64,000 nt of DNA from Sarcocystis neurona. Its lineage: Eukaryota > Apicomplexa > Conoidasida > Eucoccidiorida > Sarcocystidae. Both the position numbers and the translations under genes were made by a program. The stretch is from the NCBI GenBank assembly GCA_000727475.1, contig KL647289.1:4282019-4346018 (forward strand), written 5' to 3'. Of the stretch, positions 50,201-62,185 are shown in pieces. The notes under the pieces were generated by a model. That model made no database searches and had not been told where the DNA came from. It was given only the letters and a program-made list of their open reading frames with translations. Positions within the stretch are counted from its first letter, which is position 1. Each line of letters starts with the position of its first letter.

Positions 50201-53200
50201 TTGTGTCGCTGACATTCTGCACGTTCCAACTGGTACTCCATAGGGACACTTCGGGTCTCTTACGACACATTAGAGCAAGCAAGATACCACCAGATCTTTC
50301 GTAGCGTACACACGTACCAAAAAAGTCTCTCCCTGCATGCTGATACCTGCGTCCTTCCAAAGGTTTCTCCCTCGTGGTCGGCCGGCCATCGTTCTGTTTG
50401 CACGAAAAGGATCGTTCGGCCGTGCGCTTATCAGGAGGTGTCTCTCCGGCACAGAGTTCAGCTGTTGTGACTTTCGCGTGGGCCAGGAGGCAAGCCGCAA
50501 ATGTTGACGGGAAACGGCTGTCTGGCAATGGAATGACGGACTGATCCCAGTGCAACTACGGCCAAGGAAAAACGGAGACACACACCCGTTTTGCTATTTC
50601 AGACGGGCCTGCACCGTTTTGTGGAGTTAATCGTCATATCAGTATGTACAAAGAAAAGCCTCGTTTTACTCTATGGCGTCACAAAAGGCTGAAAAATTCG
50701 ACGGACGCATGAGACCAGAGACAAGCAGTCTTGGTCTTTCCTTGTACATAGTTAAGGTGTGCTGGACTCGCCTGTATCCATTGCATTCTGCGCCTGGTAG
50801 AGTCTTCGGCGAGCTCGTTGGCCTCCTCGTCGCCGAGGTCATCATCGAAAGAGGGATCGGATTCTCCCTCTATCGAGATCGAAGGATGTGGAGGAACACT
50901 AAGTGGTGACTGTCTCTTATCTGCCAAAGGACAGCAGAAGAGGCATCAAAGAGAAGGACTGTGCCCACAGGAGCTGTCGAAGAGCATTACGCATGGACGT
51001 GCATGCAAGCGACAACGCCCGTCTACAATTTGGACAACACCCTTCCATGCCATAATCCCCCGACATTATTAGGAATCATGTACAGTAGAGCCACTAATAA
51101 GTTGCTGCTCCGTATTATGGAGCACGACAGCAAGCAAGTGTACCCAGCGGGAGAACTCGCCTGCAAATTATTTGAGCACTTTTGCAGTTCAAGTCTATGA
51201 AAGGGCGCTGGCAAAAGCTGCGTGCGGCTCGGTGCACACTGCATATTTCAGACCGCTTTCTAGTACACTTTGAACCGTGTCTTGGCGAACCCGAGGACGG
51301 ACACCTTAGAAGCTCAGAGCGCCAGCTTGTGTGTCACATGTGCTGGGACAGGAAGGAAACGTGACCGGAAATCGGCGCATCAGAACTCAAAGGATGCCAG
51401 CGCTGCTACCTCGCCACTTCCACAAGAGTGGATTTTACCTAAAGAGCTGGTACGCCGTGCGAAAGGGTGCAAGGGACGCAGGGCTTTTCCATGTTTTGTT
51501 TTCAGTATAGCCTCTGGAGGCGGCCAGCCCTCGTCGCCCAGTTCACCTGCTTTCTGTTTGAATCGAAGTGTGTCCGCCTCAGCGATTTGTAGGGGTACAC
51601 GCCCAAAGATTCTTGGGGGGTCTGCTTCTTCCCCCTCGAGTACAACGTACACATAGGCGAAGTCAACGTGGGGCAGCAGGTGTACTGGCTTTGTGACTCG
51701 GCGAACCCAGAGGTTAAGCAGCGACGATGGATAAGCAAAGTACCGCTGCAGTTGAGTAATGTTATCTACGTTCTCTGCCGTTTCAATTCGGTAAGGTGCG
51801 TCGACTGAATCATCCACGTCCGCAACATCGCGACTGGTGCTCCCGTTGAAAAATCGTAGCACGCCCCGTCCGTCGACGTAACCAGGAAACCCGAGGATAT
51901 CATAGTTAGCGTTGGGAATGGCATTCATAGAGCGACAGGAGCGAATTCCTTCCAAGTCTTCAGTGAAAATGCGTTGTGACGTAGATACCTCTCCCATGCC
52001 GCGTGTAGAGAAGTGTTCTCGCTTTGACGCTTGGTGGTCAACCTCCACCAGGCAGCCAGGCACGCGAACGAGCACTGTGGTCTTCCGGCCACTGCAACAG
52101 ATCACAATCGTCGAGACATCGTGCTCCTCTACCATTTCTAGTGCATACACGTGTACCAGATAAGAGACCGCCAGACGCAAGTTACGTTTCTTACATGCAC
52201 CTAGCTGCAAGAGAACCCGGTGAAGGGTTCGCGTGTCCGCCGGGGTCTGGAGGTCGCAGGATTTACGTAGAAGACTGCCAGAGACACCAGCTGAGTGGCA
52301 AGTTTGTCGGAGGGGCGAGCTGGGTAATTTCTGTTACCGAGCTTTGGTGGCTTCGAGGCTATGTGAACATGCCGTCGGTGGTGTAGCTGCGCTCAGTGAC
52401 GAGACGTGCGTCGGCGGTGGCCCTAATCAGATGTGAGCTCGTGGCAGTTCCAGCGGAGTTAGAGCTGACGGCCAGTACCCGGAAAACACAGGTAATTCTC
52501 ATCGGTGAAGCCCGTCTACCAAACAATACAGGGCCGCGGTGGTTCTCATAGCGGGTGCGGTTACTCACCGGTATTCTTCTGGAAAGTAAAGCCCCCTTCC
52601 CAATTGCATTTCAATTCTGACCTTCAGGCCAACCTGATCAGGAAACGGAGGCCAGTCCCGACGTCTCACCCTTCTGTTATCAACGAACACGCAGAGTGAC
52701 CCGCGGTATTCGGCAGGAGGGTTAATCCCCCCTTTTATCATTAGGTTGTTGAACTCTGCACGCGTTCCGCCTACACTGCCGCCATACAGGTGAAGCCAAA
52801 CAGGTCGTTTGAGCTTCACTTGAGAAAGGCACGCAGACCCGACAGTGTCTCGAAACACGGTGCTCCCGAACGCAATCGGCGAATCGGAGTCATACACGTC
52901 AAACGTCAGCTTGCGCCTTTTCCTGCAGTAGCCACACTCGCAACAAACGTTCATTTTGACTGTTTACGTCACGCACAAGCCAGCTCCCTGCAGGTTTTGT
53001 TGGTATAGGTAGTTTAGTAGACCGTGCGAATAGTTCCCTCTTTCCCACAACACCTGCAACTACACCGTCTCTCCCACGAAAAGATGTACGGAAGTAGCGT
53101 GTTGTCTGCAAGTAAGTAAATCCCGGCAAAATGCTGCCCTTTACTCTTACGGGTTCTTCGGCATTTTGACGGCAAGCGGCTCCCATAGGACTTCTCGCTG

Positions 53201-56200
53201 ACGGTTGTTTTTGACCGTGGTTGTCCAAGTATTTGGCTTTGACGCGAGGTTGTGCGAAGTAACCACTACATAAGGGTCGCAGTTATCCCATTGACAGACG
53301 TTGAAGCTTGCATCGGTTTTCAGGAAAAAGTCTCCATACAGATACACGTAGTATAACTGAGTTCAACGCACAAAAGCATGCTTCAAGCTTGCAACTATGT
53401 GAAGGCCGCAGCGACAGAGATGTCATAATTCGCCTGCAGACCTTGTACGCGGATCTGTCTGCCCGCTCTTGATTAGGGAAAGGGGACCAAGAGTGGACTT
53501 CTAGTCCGGGTAGAGGAGATCATTATGCTGTATGTTAAAAAGTACGAAGGCGAATAGTCTTAATGCTGCAAATGCCAGATCTTGTTGCCAGGCAGGGACG
53601 GCTGGACAGCACACCAATTCAGAAAGTGCGAGTGCTGCATCGAAAGCCAACACAATATACGAGGGATGTAATGGCTGTGTACCTTTTCCTATCGCTCGAC
53701 ATGCTTCAGCCTGCGGGCATTGCACGGCGCCCCGACAACTTGACAGCCTAACAACTTCCCACGCGGCCACGAAGTAGAAACTCTATTGCCGTCCCCGTTG
53801 TGAGTTCGACGGTGTTGTACGAGTCTTACGGTTCTTCATACATGTGCGTACCTCTTCCTGGACGCGCGGCTGTTGTACTGGGGCACGAGCTTTCCTTTCG
53901 CTTTTTTCTTGTGTAGGCGCAGGTTCTGAAGTGAATACGTTTGCGGCTGCAGAAGCGAGGTCTGCGGCCGCTTGCTGGACAGTCTCCACAGGTGTTTTTG
54001 TTTCGGTTTTCTCAGGCGACGAAGTCGCATGTAATTGGATTCCATTGTGCCTGAAGGAGAACGGCAAACTGGCTCCGAGGTATCCTCATAAGTATACTCT
54101 CGTGCCAACTCTCTCTACACGAAACTTTGTGCTGCAGTTAGTCATGCAAAAAGAAATGGATACTCTGCTTAAGGAGGCGCAATTTTTACATTAAAGAGCT
54201 ATTATCTGAGTACTGCATGACACCACGAAACAGTGTAGCTTGACACGTCAGTCAGGTTTATCAGTACGAATAGTCATGTCATACTCTTCCTTTTAGCTCT
54301 CCAATGCCCCACACAGTATTAGAAAGCACCGTGCTACCCCTCTGCAATAGGCTGTGCTGGCTTAGCAGTGTTGGGTGGCATGAGAGTAAGCGACGCACGA
54401 TCGTAAAGAGTGAGGAGGTGCGCGCCTGCTGAACGGGAGGCAACGACGCGCCCAGGGCACTTACGAAGGCGGGGGAAACTCGTAGAGGTCAATAAAATCC
54501 CGTGACTTTTCCTTCGTTGTGAATATATCCACATGCAGTAGAACCTGCAGGAGGGCAAAGGTTTGCGATTATAGCACAACACGCAGGAACGTATTACCTG
54601 CACCCCCTAAGCGCTGACCTGTGCATCCCAGCACTCACCAAACGGGTTGACCTTCTGCTCTGTCCCTCCGTGATTCAATGACTTGTGCAAGGACAATCTG
54701 TGCAGCGTACACTGACTTCCGGAGTGAAGAATGCCGACAGCATCGTTACGCTGATAGACTTGCAGCAGTCCTTTGGTTGATACTGGATATACTTCAGCGA
54801 CGTTCGTGTGTTCCAGCTTCGCTCGAACCAGGCATGTGACATGAAGGTGGATTCTCTGTACACCTTTGTGGGAAAGGGTGCCATCATGGAAGCAGAAAAC
54901 GACAGGGAAGCCGTGCATCATCACAACGTAGGAAATAGTTGGGCTCCCACGTACAGGCGTCGCGTTCCCCCTCTTACCTCGCCTACATTAATACCAGTTT
55001 TATTGTGAAGAAGTGCCCTGGTTGCCCACGCGCAAACTTGCCTTTCCACGCAGAAGTCCCTTATCTCATCCAGCGTACACTCCCACGCACCGACCGTGAG
55101 AAACGGTGGTTGACGCTGGCGCAACAAGTTGAAAGCATACGCGTGATTCATCGAATGTCTTCGCACCAACGGGAGGCACCCGTTTTGTGTGTACAACTTA
55201 CGATTTCGTGAAAAAGCCGTCATCCGCGCACACAACACCAACCTTTCCTGGTCTGTGTGAGGCCTACATCAGTCGTGCTACACTTCCACATTTTAGGTCT
55301 ATTTGAGACCTACCGGCTCCCTAGTTCGCGCTCCACGCCTCCTCCTCTCCTTCTTCCTATCTGACGCAGGCGACAGGGAATAAAAAACAGTGTTTTATTT
55401 CGAGGTGCACTGGGAATACAGATATGACTGATGACTGACCACTCCTAGGGAGCACCACCGCAGTCTCAGTGGCACAATCTGCATTCAGCGCGGATAACGC
55501 CGCAGAGTACAACTTATACTGTCTGTGATCATCTAAGTCTTTAACCGACCGTGCGGGACTAGAATGCACAGTGTTCAGTGACTGCAGGGTATGACCGAAG
55601 TGCGATGTGTAGCGTCATATCTTGCTGGAACTCGACAGATATAAAACTAGTGGCGCAGCCTCCCTTCAGCATGCGTCGACGAAGCCACTATCAACGCAGT
55701 TAGAGCGACAGAAAAATGCTGCGACCTGGGTGACACACAATGCTTCTTAAATGTGGTCGCATCGACTGTCTAGCTGGAACCTTGTTTCAAGCTGCCTCTC
55801 TCCGCGGTGCAGGTTTTGGTACGAGCGATGAAAGGAGGAGGACAACTGCTGGAAAGCTCCAGCCAACACATAACCACGTCACACTTCGAATGACGAAGAA
55901 GCTACACCTGAATAAGCTGTGTCACTCGAAGGTGCAGACTCCTCTCTAAGATGCGATTCTTCAGGCAGACTCGTAAAAACCGAATATTTTCTCCCTCAGC
56001 CTCCAGTGGCCCTACGGGAGTGAAACGCAATTGAGCAGTGCAAATTCTTTTCCTGCACGTGCAGTTTCTGTACATGCAGTTGTTGCAGGATGGATGGCAC
56101 TTCTTCAGCAGCCCTCAGCGTGGGAGACGACGCCGGAAGTTTGCGGTAGCTCACTCTCTTTTCGGGTGGCGACGTTGGCGGCTGTGCGGTTTTTCCCAAA

Positions 56201-59200
56201 TCCACGGCGTGCGGTTTCATCGCAGTTTTGTGTGTCCTGCGACGCTGGATTTCCTGTTGCGTTCGAATCGCTTAATTTGCTCCGCGCCCCTTTGGTTGTC
56301 ATATGATATCTCACATTATCCTGAGGTGCGACCGTGATGCCGCCAGCTGCAAGCGAGTGCTCTTCGGCAGCGCGGCTGTTCACCTTTTCTATTCGTCTCT
56401 CCTCCTTACCCCCTTCTGCGTCGACGGCCTTGACCCGAAGGGCTTTCTCCGTCCTCCGGCATTGGGCCAAAGCCTCTGACGTCGGATCTTGAAGCGTGAC
56501 TTGAACGACAGACTTTGGTGCCTCTGCTTCCAAGAAAAAAGCGTCCTTTTTTCTGTACAGGGTTTTGGAGTCTTCAAGTTCCTTTGCCTGAAGCGAAGCC
56601 GGTAAGCAAAACCGCCACACGGTTCACCAGACTTATGTTTTCATTACACCTCAGCATATCGGGAACCGTGCAGCGTCGCTCCTGTGTGAACCACACGGGG
56701 GTAGTGGAACTAGTGTTCAAGAGGTGCTACGAGAGATTTTATCACCTTCCAACGCTGGGTAGCCGTCCCACCCAGCAGTAACGTGCAGCTTGTTTGTAGC
56801 ATACATAGCACAGGTTATCCCGTGTTCAGGACATGCTGGCTCGAACATTTCAGATGACGCTCTCTGCGAACCCACGAACGCTTCAAACAGCGGAACTGCG
56901 CAGAAAACAAAAAAACCTGTTTCCCTGCAAGTCCTTCAGTGCAAGGCAGCACTTGAGAGAAACCTACCGTGCAGTTTTTTAACACCCATTCAAGCCTAAT
57001 GCGATTTTGCAAGAGGTCTTCTCTTGTTCCATTGTTAAGATGGAAGTCAAGCTCAGAACCCTGCAATGTGGTCAATAAGACAAAAATTCCAGACTGTTGT
57101 CACTGTTGAAAGCTTTGCTACACTCTGTGGAGAAAAACGCGGCCGTATGGATTCTTGTTTACAAAGGAAAGATATGGGGGAAGACGCGAACGTTACACTG
57201 AGAATCCGCTCGTTCTTACACCCCTCAGTTTCCCTTCACTCCTGCAGTTTCCCCATAGTTAAAAAGAATCCAACAATGCGCAGCACAGTTCGACATAAAA
57301 TGCTCTCTACCCCGTGGTTCTAAAGCAATGCTTTCACTTAGATATTTGACTCCGGCCATGCATCTACAAAGTGAGCACGCGTCGGTGGTGAATTATTTTT
57401 CTCCATTTTTGGTATGTCACCAGCTTGAACAGTTTAGTGACTGCGTTGTGCGCCAGTTAGCACAAAGATAATACTGAAACATCGATAAAACTCCCCGTCT
57501 TTACTTGCCGTGCTGAAATCGTGTGTAAAAGCTTTTGTGGGTCCCCGGCCGTGCAAGACAGCACTGTAAGCAACAATGTGGCGCACGACATGCGAGTCCC
57601 TGCGTATGCAGTCCAGCGGCACTTTTATCCTCGAGCGCCCCGCTGTCCGTTGCGCACATGTCTCACCAAGCCATGAGGTCCATAGATGAAACTGTGTCCA
57701 TCGGGTTGTCCGACACCTGTTACGCGACTTCTCTGACCGACTCGGACTCGAATCGCTGACAGCATCTCCTTAGGAGGTGCAGGATGACTTGACTGCACAC
57801 AGGCGTTGCTCACAGAGGCTCACCTTTAGACTGAACGAAGAGTGTGACTGATCAGCGTGAAGCGTCCACACAGTACACTCTGTCCAGGTGCTTCCGAGCA
57901 CGGTCGCAAACGTTTGCCTCGTGCAAACCTAAAGCCTGAACCAATATGGCCACTCCCGGACGTGCAAGGAAACGTATTTCACTGTGTGCGGAGGGGGAGT
58001 TTGCCTTCTTATGTGACACTGGTTTCGCGCCTAGGGCAGAGGTACGGAAAATGTAGATTACTGACTTGCAAAACGCGGACGCGAATCGTGAAACTTTGAG
58101 GTGTCTCCCTTCCACAAGCTTCGCCCATCTGGCGCGAAAGATCCAGTAAATCAGGTTGAGAATCTAGCCCATCAGTTACATGGTATAGAACCGTGATCCT
58201 ACTGGGCGGCGGAGTACGAAACCACGAAGAGGGAACACGACGCAGTGGGAGCGTTTCTTTCTTCAGTTTAGCGAGGTTCTTCTGGATGGGCAGTTCACAT
58301 TCTCCCAGAAAATCTCCCTGACGTCCGAAGTCCTGGTCATAGACTTTGATCTGTAACACGCCCGATACCTGCGCATGTGCCACACACGCAGTAGGGCTTC
58401 CAGAAGAGGAGGTAGGGAAGTGTCACATACTAATGAGACACTACGACGTGTGCCCGTCGTACCCATGCATCGTCTTCCACGTGTGTCCGTCGTACCCGTG
58501 CATCTTGTATTCCACGTGTGTCCGTCGTACCCCGGTCATACCCACAGCCACTGCCAAAAATGTCTATGTACGGCTGGCAGCGTTTAGTGTGTTACGGGGC
58601 CTCGTACAAGGGAAAGCCGCACAACTAATGATTACTCTTCTCTTGGTAGCTGCGTCCTTGAGACTACTGTTTGTGTAGTGTGAAATGTTCGAAGCCTGCC
58701 AGACAACGCATTACTCCTTGTGAATCCCTCAAAATATCCGCTGCTATACCGTGGGACTCATTCGAAACCGCGGAGATTTCAATCGGACTTGCAAGGTTTT
58801 GTCATTCTGCCGCGTTTGATCACGGGGCCGGTACGAGCATACCTCGCGGCACCCGTGTCTCTGCAAACGTACTCCGGCTCGTCCTCAGTGCATTTGTCCC
58901 TGGTGTAAGCCTAGGCGTTCACAGTACTTGTGTCAATTAAGTGCATACGCACTTATTTTGTAATATAGTACGAACTCTTTCTCCGCCTTCCTTTACTCTC
59001 ATTAGCCCACCTGCACTTCTGTCTCCACGACGTACTCCCACACCGGGTTCAGAGTGGAACTCTGCGGAGGAGAACAGAAAACCTGGTCATGGAAGCGAGC
59101 CACGACGTAAGGATCGGAAGTACCCGACACATCTCCTGCAATCACCGACGCACGCATGCAGGACGTCTTGAAAATTTAGCGACTGTGATGCCATATGATA

Positions 59201-62185
59201 TCTAACAGTTCTCCCACGCACTGCAGAGCCGAATGCTGGGCACCCCACGTTTACCTGCGGCAAGATCGTGTCCGCATAAAAAGAGTATCCGGAGGTATAA
59301 GGGGTTTTCTGCAGGCGGAGGCAGGTTCTCGAATTTATCAGCCCGATACTCAGTGGGTGATGCACAGGCGTTGAAGACATTTGGCACAGGTATAGTTGAA
59401 AGAAGGCTGCGACCGTCTCTGCTTCCAACAGCAGCTTGGAGCAAAAGTTGGCTCAACATTGTGAGAAAATGCTGTGTACGATGCGCCAAAGGCTTTGGCA
59501 ACAGGTCTGCTGCGGGATGCAAAAAACCCCTTGGGCCCTACGAGCGTTGCACTCTCCAGACGCAGAATGCATAAGGCGCGACGAAGCGACCTCTTGTGAG
59601 CATCACACTGCATATAGCAGGTACTTCAAATGTTTTAAAAAGTAGTTGGCTCGATTCTCCACTGCTGTGCGCCCTGCTAAACCTTCGTAACGGTAGTAGC
59701 ATCTCGTTATGACAGCCTGGTCCTGACCTTCAACAAACAGTCGTACGCAAACTACGACGCAATCGCTGAGAAAGTGACAGCCGCCTGTGACGCGAAAACG
59801 CCTGATTATGTGGAAAGGAGGCATGAAGAACTACAGGTTTCCATGGGGAAGTCGCAGCTAGCTAGCTTTTTTCTTTAACAGTTGTGCACCTTTCAGCCCT
59901 ATACCGGCCAGCGGTCGCAATCAGTGTCTTTCTACTAATTGTCGGTGCTTGTTGATGTCAGCAATCCAGCTCAGCAAATTTGGGGTCGTCGACGTGCAGC
60001 AGTAGGTGCAGTGCTGCACAGGTTTTCCATTAGCTACCCGCTTCCATGATAGGCGAGATGCGTGCGCGGCGACAGTTGCCAGTGGCGCATTGAACGTCGA
60101 CACTTTAGCGGGCAATGGGCAACTGGATACTCTAAATTGGAAGGATGGATACTGCGGCACATCAGGAGGACAGAAGCCCTGAGAAGGCGCTTTACCGCGG
60201 TGCGCAGAATCTCATGGCTATTCAACTACCATAGCAGTCACAGAATTACACTGACCTGCAGTGTACAGCGTCAAGGGGCAACTGCACCACGGAAGGTCTG
60301 CCATTTCCGTAGTTAGAGGATGAGCTGATCAAGGTCAGTGTGCAGATGCTGTACTGCGTGAGACCACAGTAGATGCTCCGGATGCGCACAGATACTATAT
60401 ACATATATTTATTTGTGCAGGTCATCGACGTGGAGCACCGACATGAAGGATAAAGCTTATATCAAGAGGGTTCGAGTTTTGGGAAAAAAAAAGTCTCATC
60501 ATTGCAGAAGGATTGTCTGCAATTATAGTCGCTTCTGTGTAAATGCGGTAGTGTGAAACAATGCATATGTAATGTCTGTACTACTCGAAGAGCAGCACAT
60601 AATCGGGATTCAACAAGCGTTAATTTCTCACGGTTTCCCTGTCGTAAACTAAGACTATCGGGGTCAGGAGGCGATGCGTCGTTGCCGTCCTTTTCGCAGA
60701 GGGGGCTTACAGCACAGTTGGGCTGATTTACAACAACTTGCCGCGGCGTCATCACGTTAGAGAATTCTACATGCAAGGCTTCATACGCGTAGATCGAGGC
60801 AGTCAAAGAAGCAAAGGCTTTTCCGAGCCGAACAATAGGACAGGCCCTCTTCTGTACATGGAAAACTGCAGGCGCACATACAACTCGAGAATTTCGCAAT
60901 AGCCTTGTGGAGCGCTTGAATGGAATGATCAGGGGAGGGTGATCAATTCCTCTTGTTATACGGGGATACTCGCGGAACAACTCCCGCCGCCAAAGCATAC
61001 TACACCAGGGGTGATACGTAAATGAATGAGTGAACTTATCAATAATCGTCTCACTGTCGAGAATTGTCCAACAAGCAAGTGGAAAACAAATTAAATACCC
61101 TCGTTCGCTCCTCACCATTTTCAGCTGACAGTGGCCTCTGAATGCTGAGACGGATCTGCGTAGCGCCGTCTACAGATTGATCCGCCGAAGAGGCAACATC
61201 AACAAGAACGCCCTTTCTTTGTCCATGACGGACGCAGGACGGTAACAGTCCCAAACGGACACGCAGATATGTGGACATGTCGTAGGCGCAACAGATACAT
61301 ACTGTGCATGCTTACGAGTATCCTACGTCAGATTTGGGCAGCAAACGTTGGAATTTCCTCCAAAGCTTGTGTATGCACACAAGACTGCAGCCAAGCTGGC
61401 ATCAAAGCACGTTTACCTGGAAGTGAATTAAGTACAGGTTCTGCGTTGGTAGAGGCACATATTTAAAGTGCCTGCTTTCTGTACGTATGCCACGGAAACG
61501 AGAAACGCAGACGGCCTTCTGCTCGTGTGGTGCTCTAAAATAATGAAACTTGCTTGGCATCTGGTAGGACCTTCTCAGCTTGTTGAATTGCAGGCGTGAA
61601 CGGTAGCGCGTGAGGCCTTGCGCACGTTTTCGGATTCAAAATGCTTATTGTACACCCTCCATTGTTACAGAACTGATCCCCTACAGATACTAAATCCCCG
61701 CACTCAGGCATCTCACGCTCTTCACGCCTCCCACCGAGCGCGGTCTCTCAGTGCTGCGGACATATTTTCGTTGAGCTTCTCACCGACAGCTCTTTCGTGT
61801 TCGACACGATAAGAGACCCCCGGCTTCATCGGAGGGACCCTGTGAATGAAGCGTAGTAAAAATTGAGCTGCAGTTTTCAGTATAGCTCAGTACGTGGATG
61901 TGAACGTATGCAAAACACATATCTTTGTGTTCAGCCGTAGTTGAACGGAAGAAATACTTACAGTAATCTGTACTTACCTGCGTTTACATACGAGAGAATC
62001 TGTAACAGCACGGTTAAATCCGCTTCGTTTCAAGGGTAAAGGACTCTTCCCCTGCTCGCACAGCCATCTGTTTAGAGCAGCTGGTCCGCCTCTCTTCATC
62101 TCCACACCCCACCGTAGCTCTTTGTCTTTCACCACAAGTGCACAGGGTGGCTCCGACACTGGTTCTCCGCACAAAACTTCCTTGT
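37510..62185 (-). CDS. Ferlin: multi-C2, tail-anchored membrane-fusion protein, at least 20 exons (5' end unresolved)
   Basis: Ferlins are large calcium- and lipid-binding proteins with tandem C2 domains and a C-terminal helix; in Apicomplexa they act in microneme/rhoptry secretion. Fitted exons include 61978 (end), 61116 (end), 59255 (end), 59135-59011, 58368-58066, 54544-54465, 53151 (end), 52922-52569, 46324 (end), 44658-44517, 42108 (end), 41977-41831, 40653-40477, 40164-39992 and 39255 (start). The phases I could test agree. Diagnostics: SDPYV C2 loops at 59.1 and 42.2 kb; PAEYRGSLCVFV at 52.7 kb; LIGETDLDLEER at 41.8 kb; ELRVVVWNVTDVAVFKG at 40.5 kb; YETDVH...FNWRIV at 40.0 kb; AERQPAGEGR...PSDRP at 38.1 kb, matching the ERPAGKGRxEPN linker; then a hydrophobic tail ending at 37510. 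Long hydrophilic insertions occur in exons at 48-49 kb and 56 kb. The family is certain from the C-terminal half; which FER paralogue is unknown. The N-terminus may lie beyond 62185. Confidence 0.88.
38990..40653 (-). other. Ferlin: last C2 domain
   Basis: Exon 40653-40477 (phase 1 both ends) has QSFELRVVVWNVTDVAVFKG. Exon 40164-39992 has VKVDLFTTGMDLNEEKQ and ETDVHVFAKHMATFNWRIV. An exon starting at 39255 has CTLMDSNALQTDAALYASES. This matches the C2G-type order ELRVxxWN...TDVH...NWR...W/MD...LG in dysferlin-like proteins. The acids of both calcium loops are mostly gone. Confidence 0.8.
41252..41344. repeat. Compound (AC)n / (AT)n microsatellite in a ferlin intron
   Basis: An uninterrupted CA run of about 38 bp is followed by a mixed CACATA tract and a short AT run. 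It lies in the intron between ferlin exons 41977-41831 and 40653-40477. Confidence 0.95.
41831..42526 (-). other. Ferlin: penultimate C2 domain
   Basis: The exon ending at 42108 has VHVYVLTGRELQNVDLVNK, then SDPYLRLSLGNQ. A phase-2 joint (AA+C gives Asn) leads to exon 41977-41831 with TLDPDFYEHFVFPV, LKISVWDKGD and LIGETDLDLEER. IGETxIDLExR is the hallmark of the C2F-type domain in ferlins. The second calcium loop is WDKGDLMAGD, altered from the usual DxD spacing. Confidence 0.85.
43891..44010. repeat. Two-copy 60-bp tandem repeat
   Basis: Positions 43891-43950 and 43951-44010 are the same 60 bases with three visible substitutions. The unit length is a multiple of three, and the minus strand is open across both copies (43800-44033, from ATG), giving a repeated 20-residue block beginning HTLSLRCRRN. 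It is probably intronic in the ferlin gene. Confidence 0.95.
45717..46019. repeat. About 150-bp imperfect tandem duplication
   Basis: Unit 1 (about 45717-45861) and unit 2 (about 45873-46019) align along their length: CTCTTAGCGGACAGCATT against GTTCTTAGCAGAGAGCATT, TTTCCTCCATCTTCGCCGCT against TTTCCTCCATCCTCGACGCT, then CAACGAAAAATCA against CAACAAAAAACCA, and both end near TTTCA(A/G)(C/T)TGAA. About 75% identity by eye. It is intronic in the ferlin gene. Confidence 0.85.
49258..49410. repeat. Minisatellite-like repeat with a conserved CCTACTCGACAACACT core
   Basis: The 16-base core CCTACTCGACAACACT occurs at about 49259, 49290 and 49354. Copies two and three extend to about 57 similar bases each (GTGTGA...TA(T/C)GTGGAG), spaced 64 bp apart. 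It lies in a ferlin intron between exons near 49.1 and 49.5 kb. Confidence 0.9.
50128..50146. repeat. Short (CA)n microsatellite
   Basis: An ACACATACACACACACACAC tract within a ferlin intron. Confidence 0.85.
52569..53350 (-). other. Ferlin: central C2 domain across two exons
   Basis: The exon ending at 53151 has DASFNVCQWDNCDPYVVVTS and REVLWEPLAVKMPKN. A phase-2 joint (CC+G gives Pro) leads to exon 52922-52569 with KLTFDVYDSDSPIAFGS, then PVWLHLYGG and PAEYRGSLCVFV, a ferlin-specific post-C2 motif. The second calcium loop keeps only the first two acids (YDSD), so calcium binding is probably weak. Confidence 0.7.
58066..59420 (-). other. Ferlin: complete canonical C2 domain across three exons
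   Basis: The exon ending at 59255 supplies PLYLRILFLCGHDLAAG. Exon 59135-59011 supplies GDVSGTSDPYVVARFHDQ and STLNPVWEYVVETEVQ. Exon 58368-58066 supplies LQIKVYDQDFGRQGDFLGE. Joints are phase 1 and phase 0. All calcium-loop acids of a C2 domain are in place (Asp in GDVSG, SDPY, YDQD and QGD), so this domain should bind calcium. The next C2 starts at the end of the last exon (SFTIRVRVLQ) and continues near 57.75 kb (IRVRVGQRSRVT) without an SDPY motif. Confidence 0.8.
58448..58545. repeat. Three-copy 33-35-bp tandem repeat in a ferlin intron
   Basis: GTGTG(C/T)CCGTCGTACCC followed by TGCATC...TTCCAC repeats three times, the last copy degenerate. It lies in the intron between the C2 exons 59135-59011 and 58368-58066, close to the acceptor. 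Confidence 0.9.
61116..62185 (-). other. Ferlin N-terminal region, divergent first C2-like segment
   Basis: An exon ending at 61978 (strong CGCAG/GTAAGTAC donor) carries EVLCGEPVSEPPCALVVK and ELRWGVEMKRGG. The former resembles the opening strand and loop of a C2 domain without the SDPY aspartates. A second exon ending at 61116 (AATG/GTGAGG) carries YLRVRLGLLPSCVRHG. The phases of these two exons do not join directly (2 against 1), so an exon between them is missing from my model or one border is wrong. Confidence 0.4.

Noticed and set aside
60462..61118. Minus-strand 218-codon frame as an independent gene
   Set aside because: It begins across a ferlin intron border, lacks motifs, and is more likely intronic or read-through from the exon ending at 61116.
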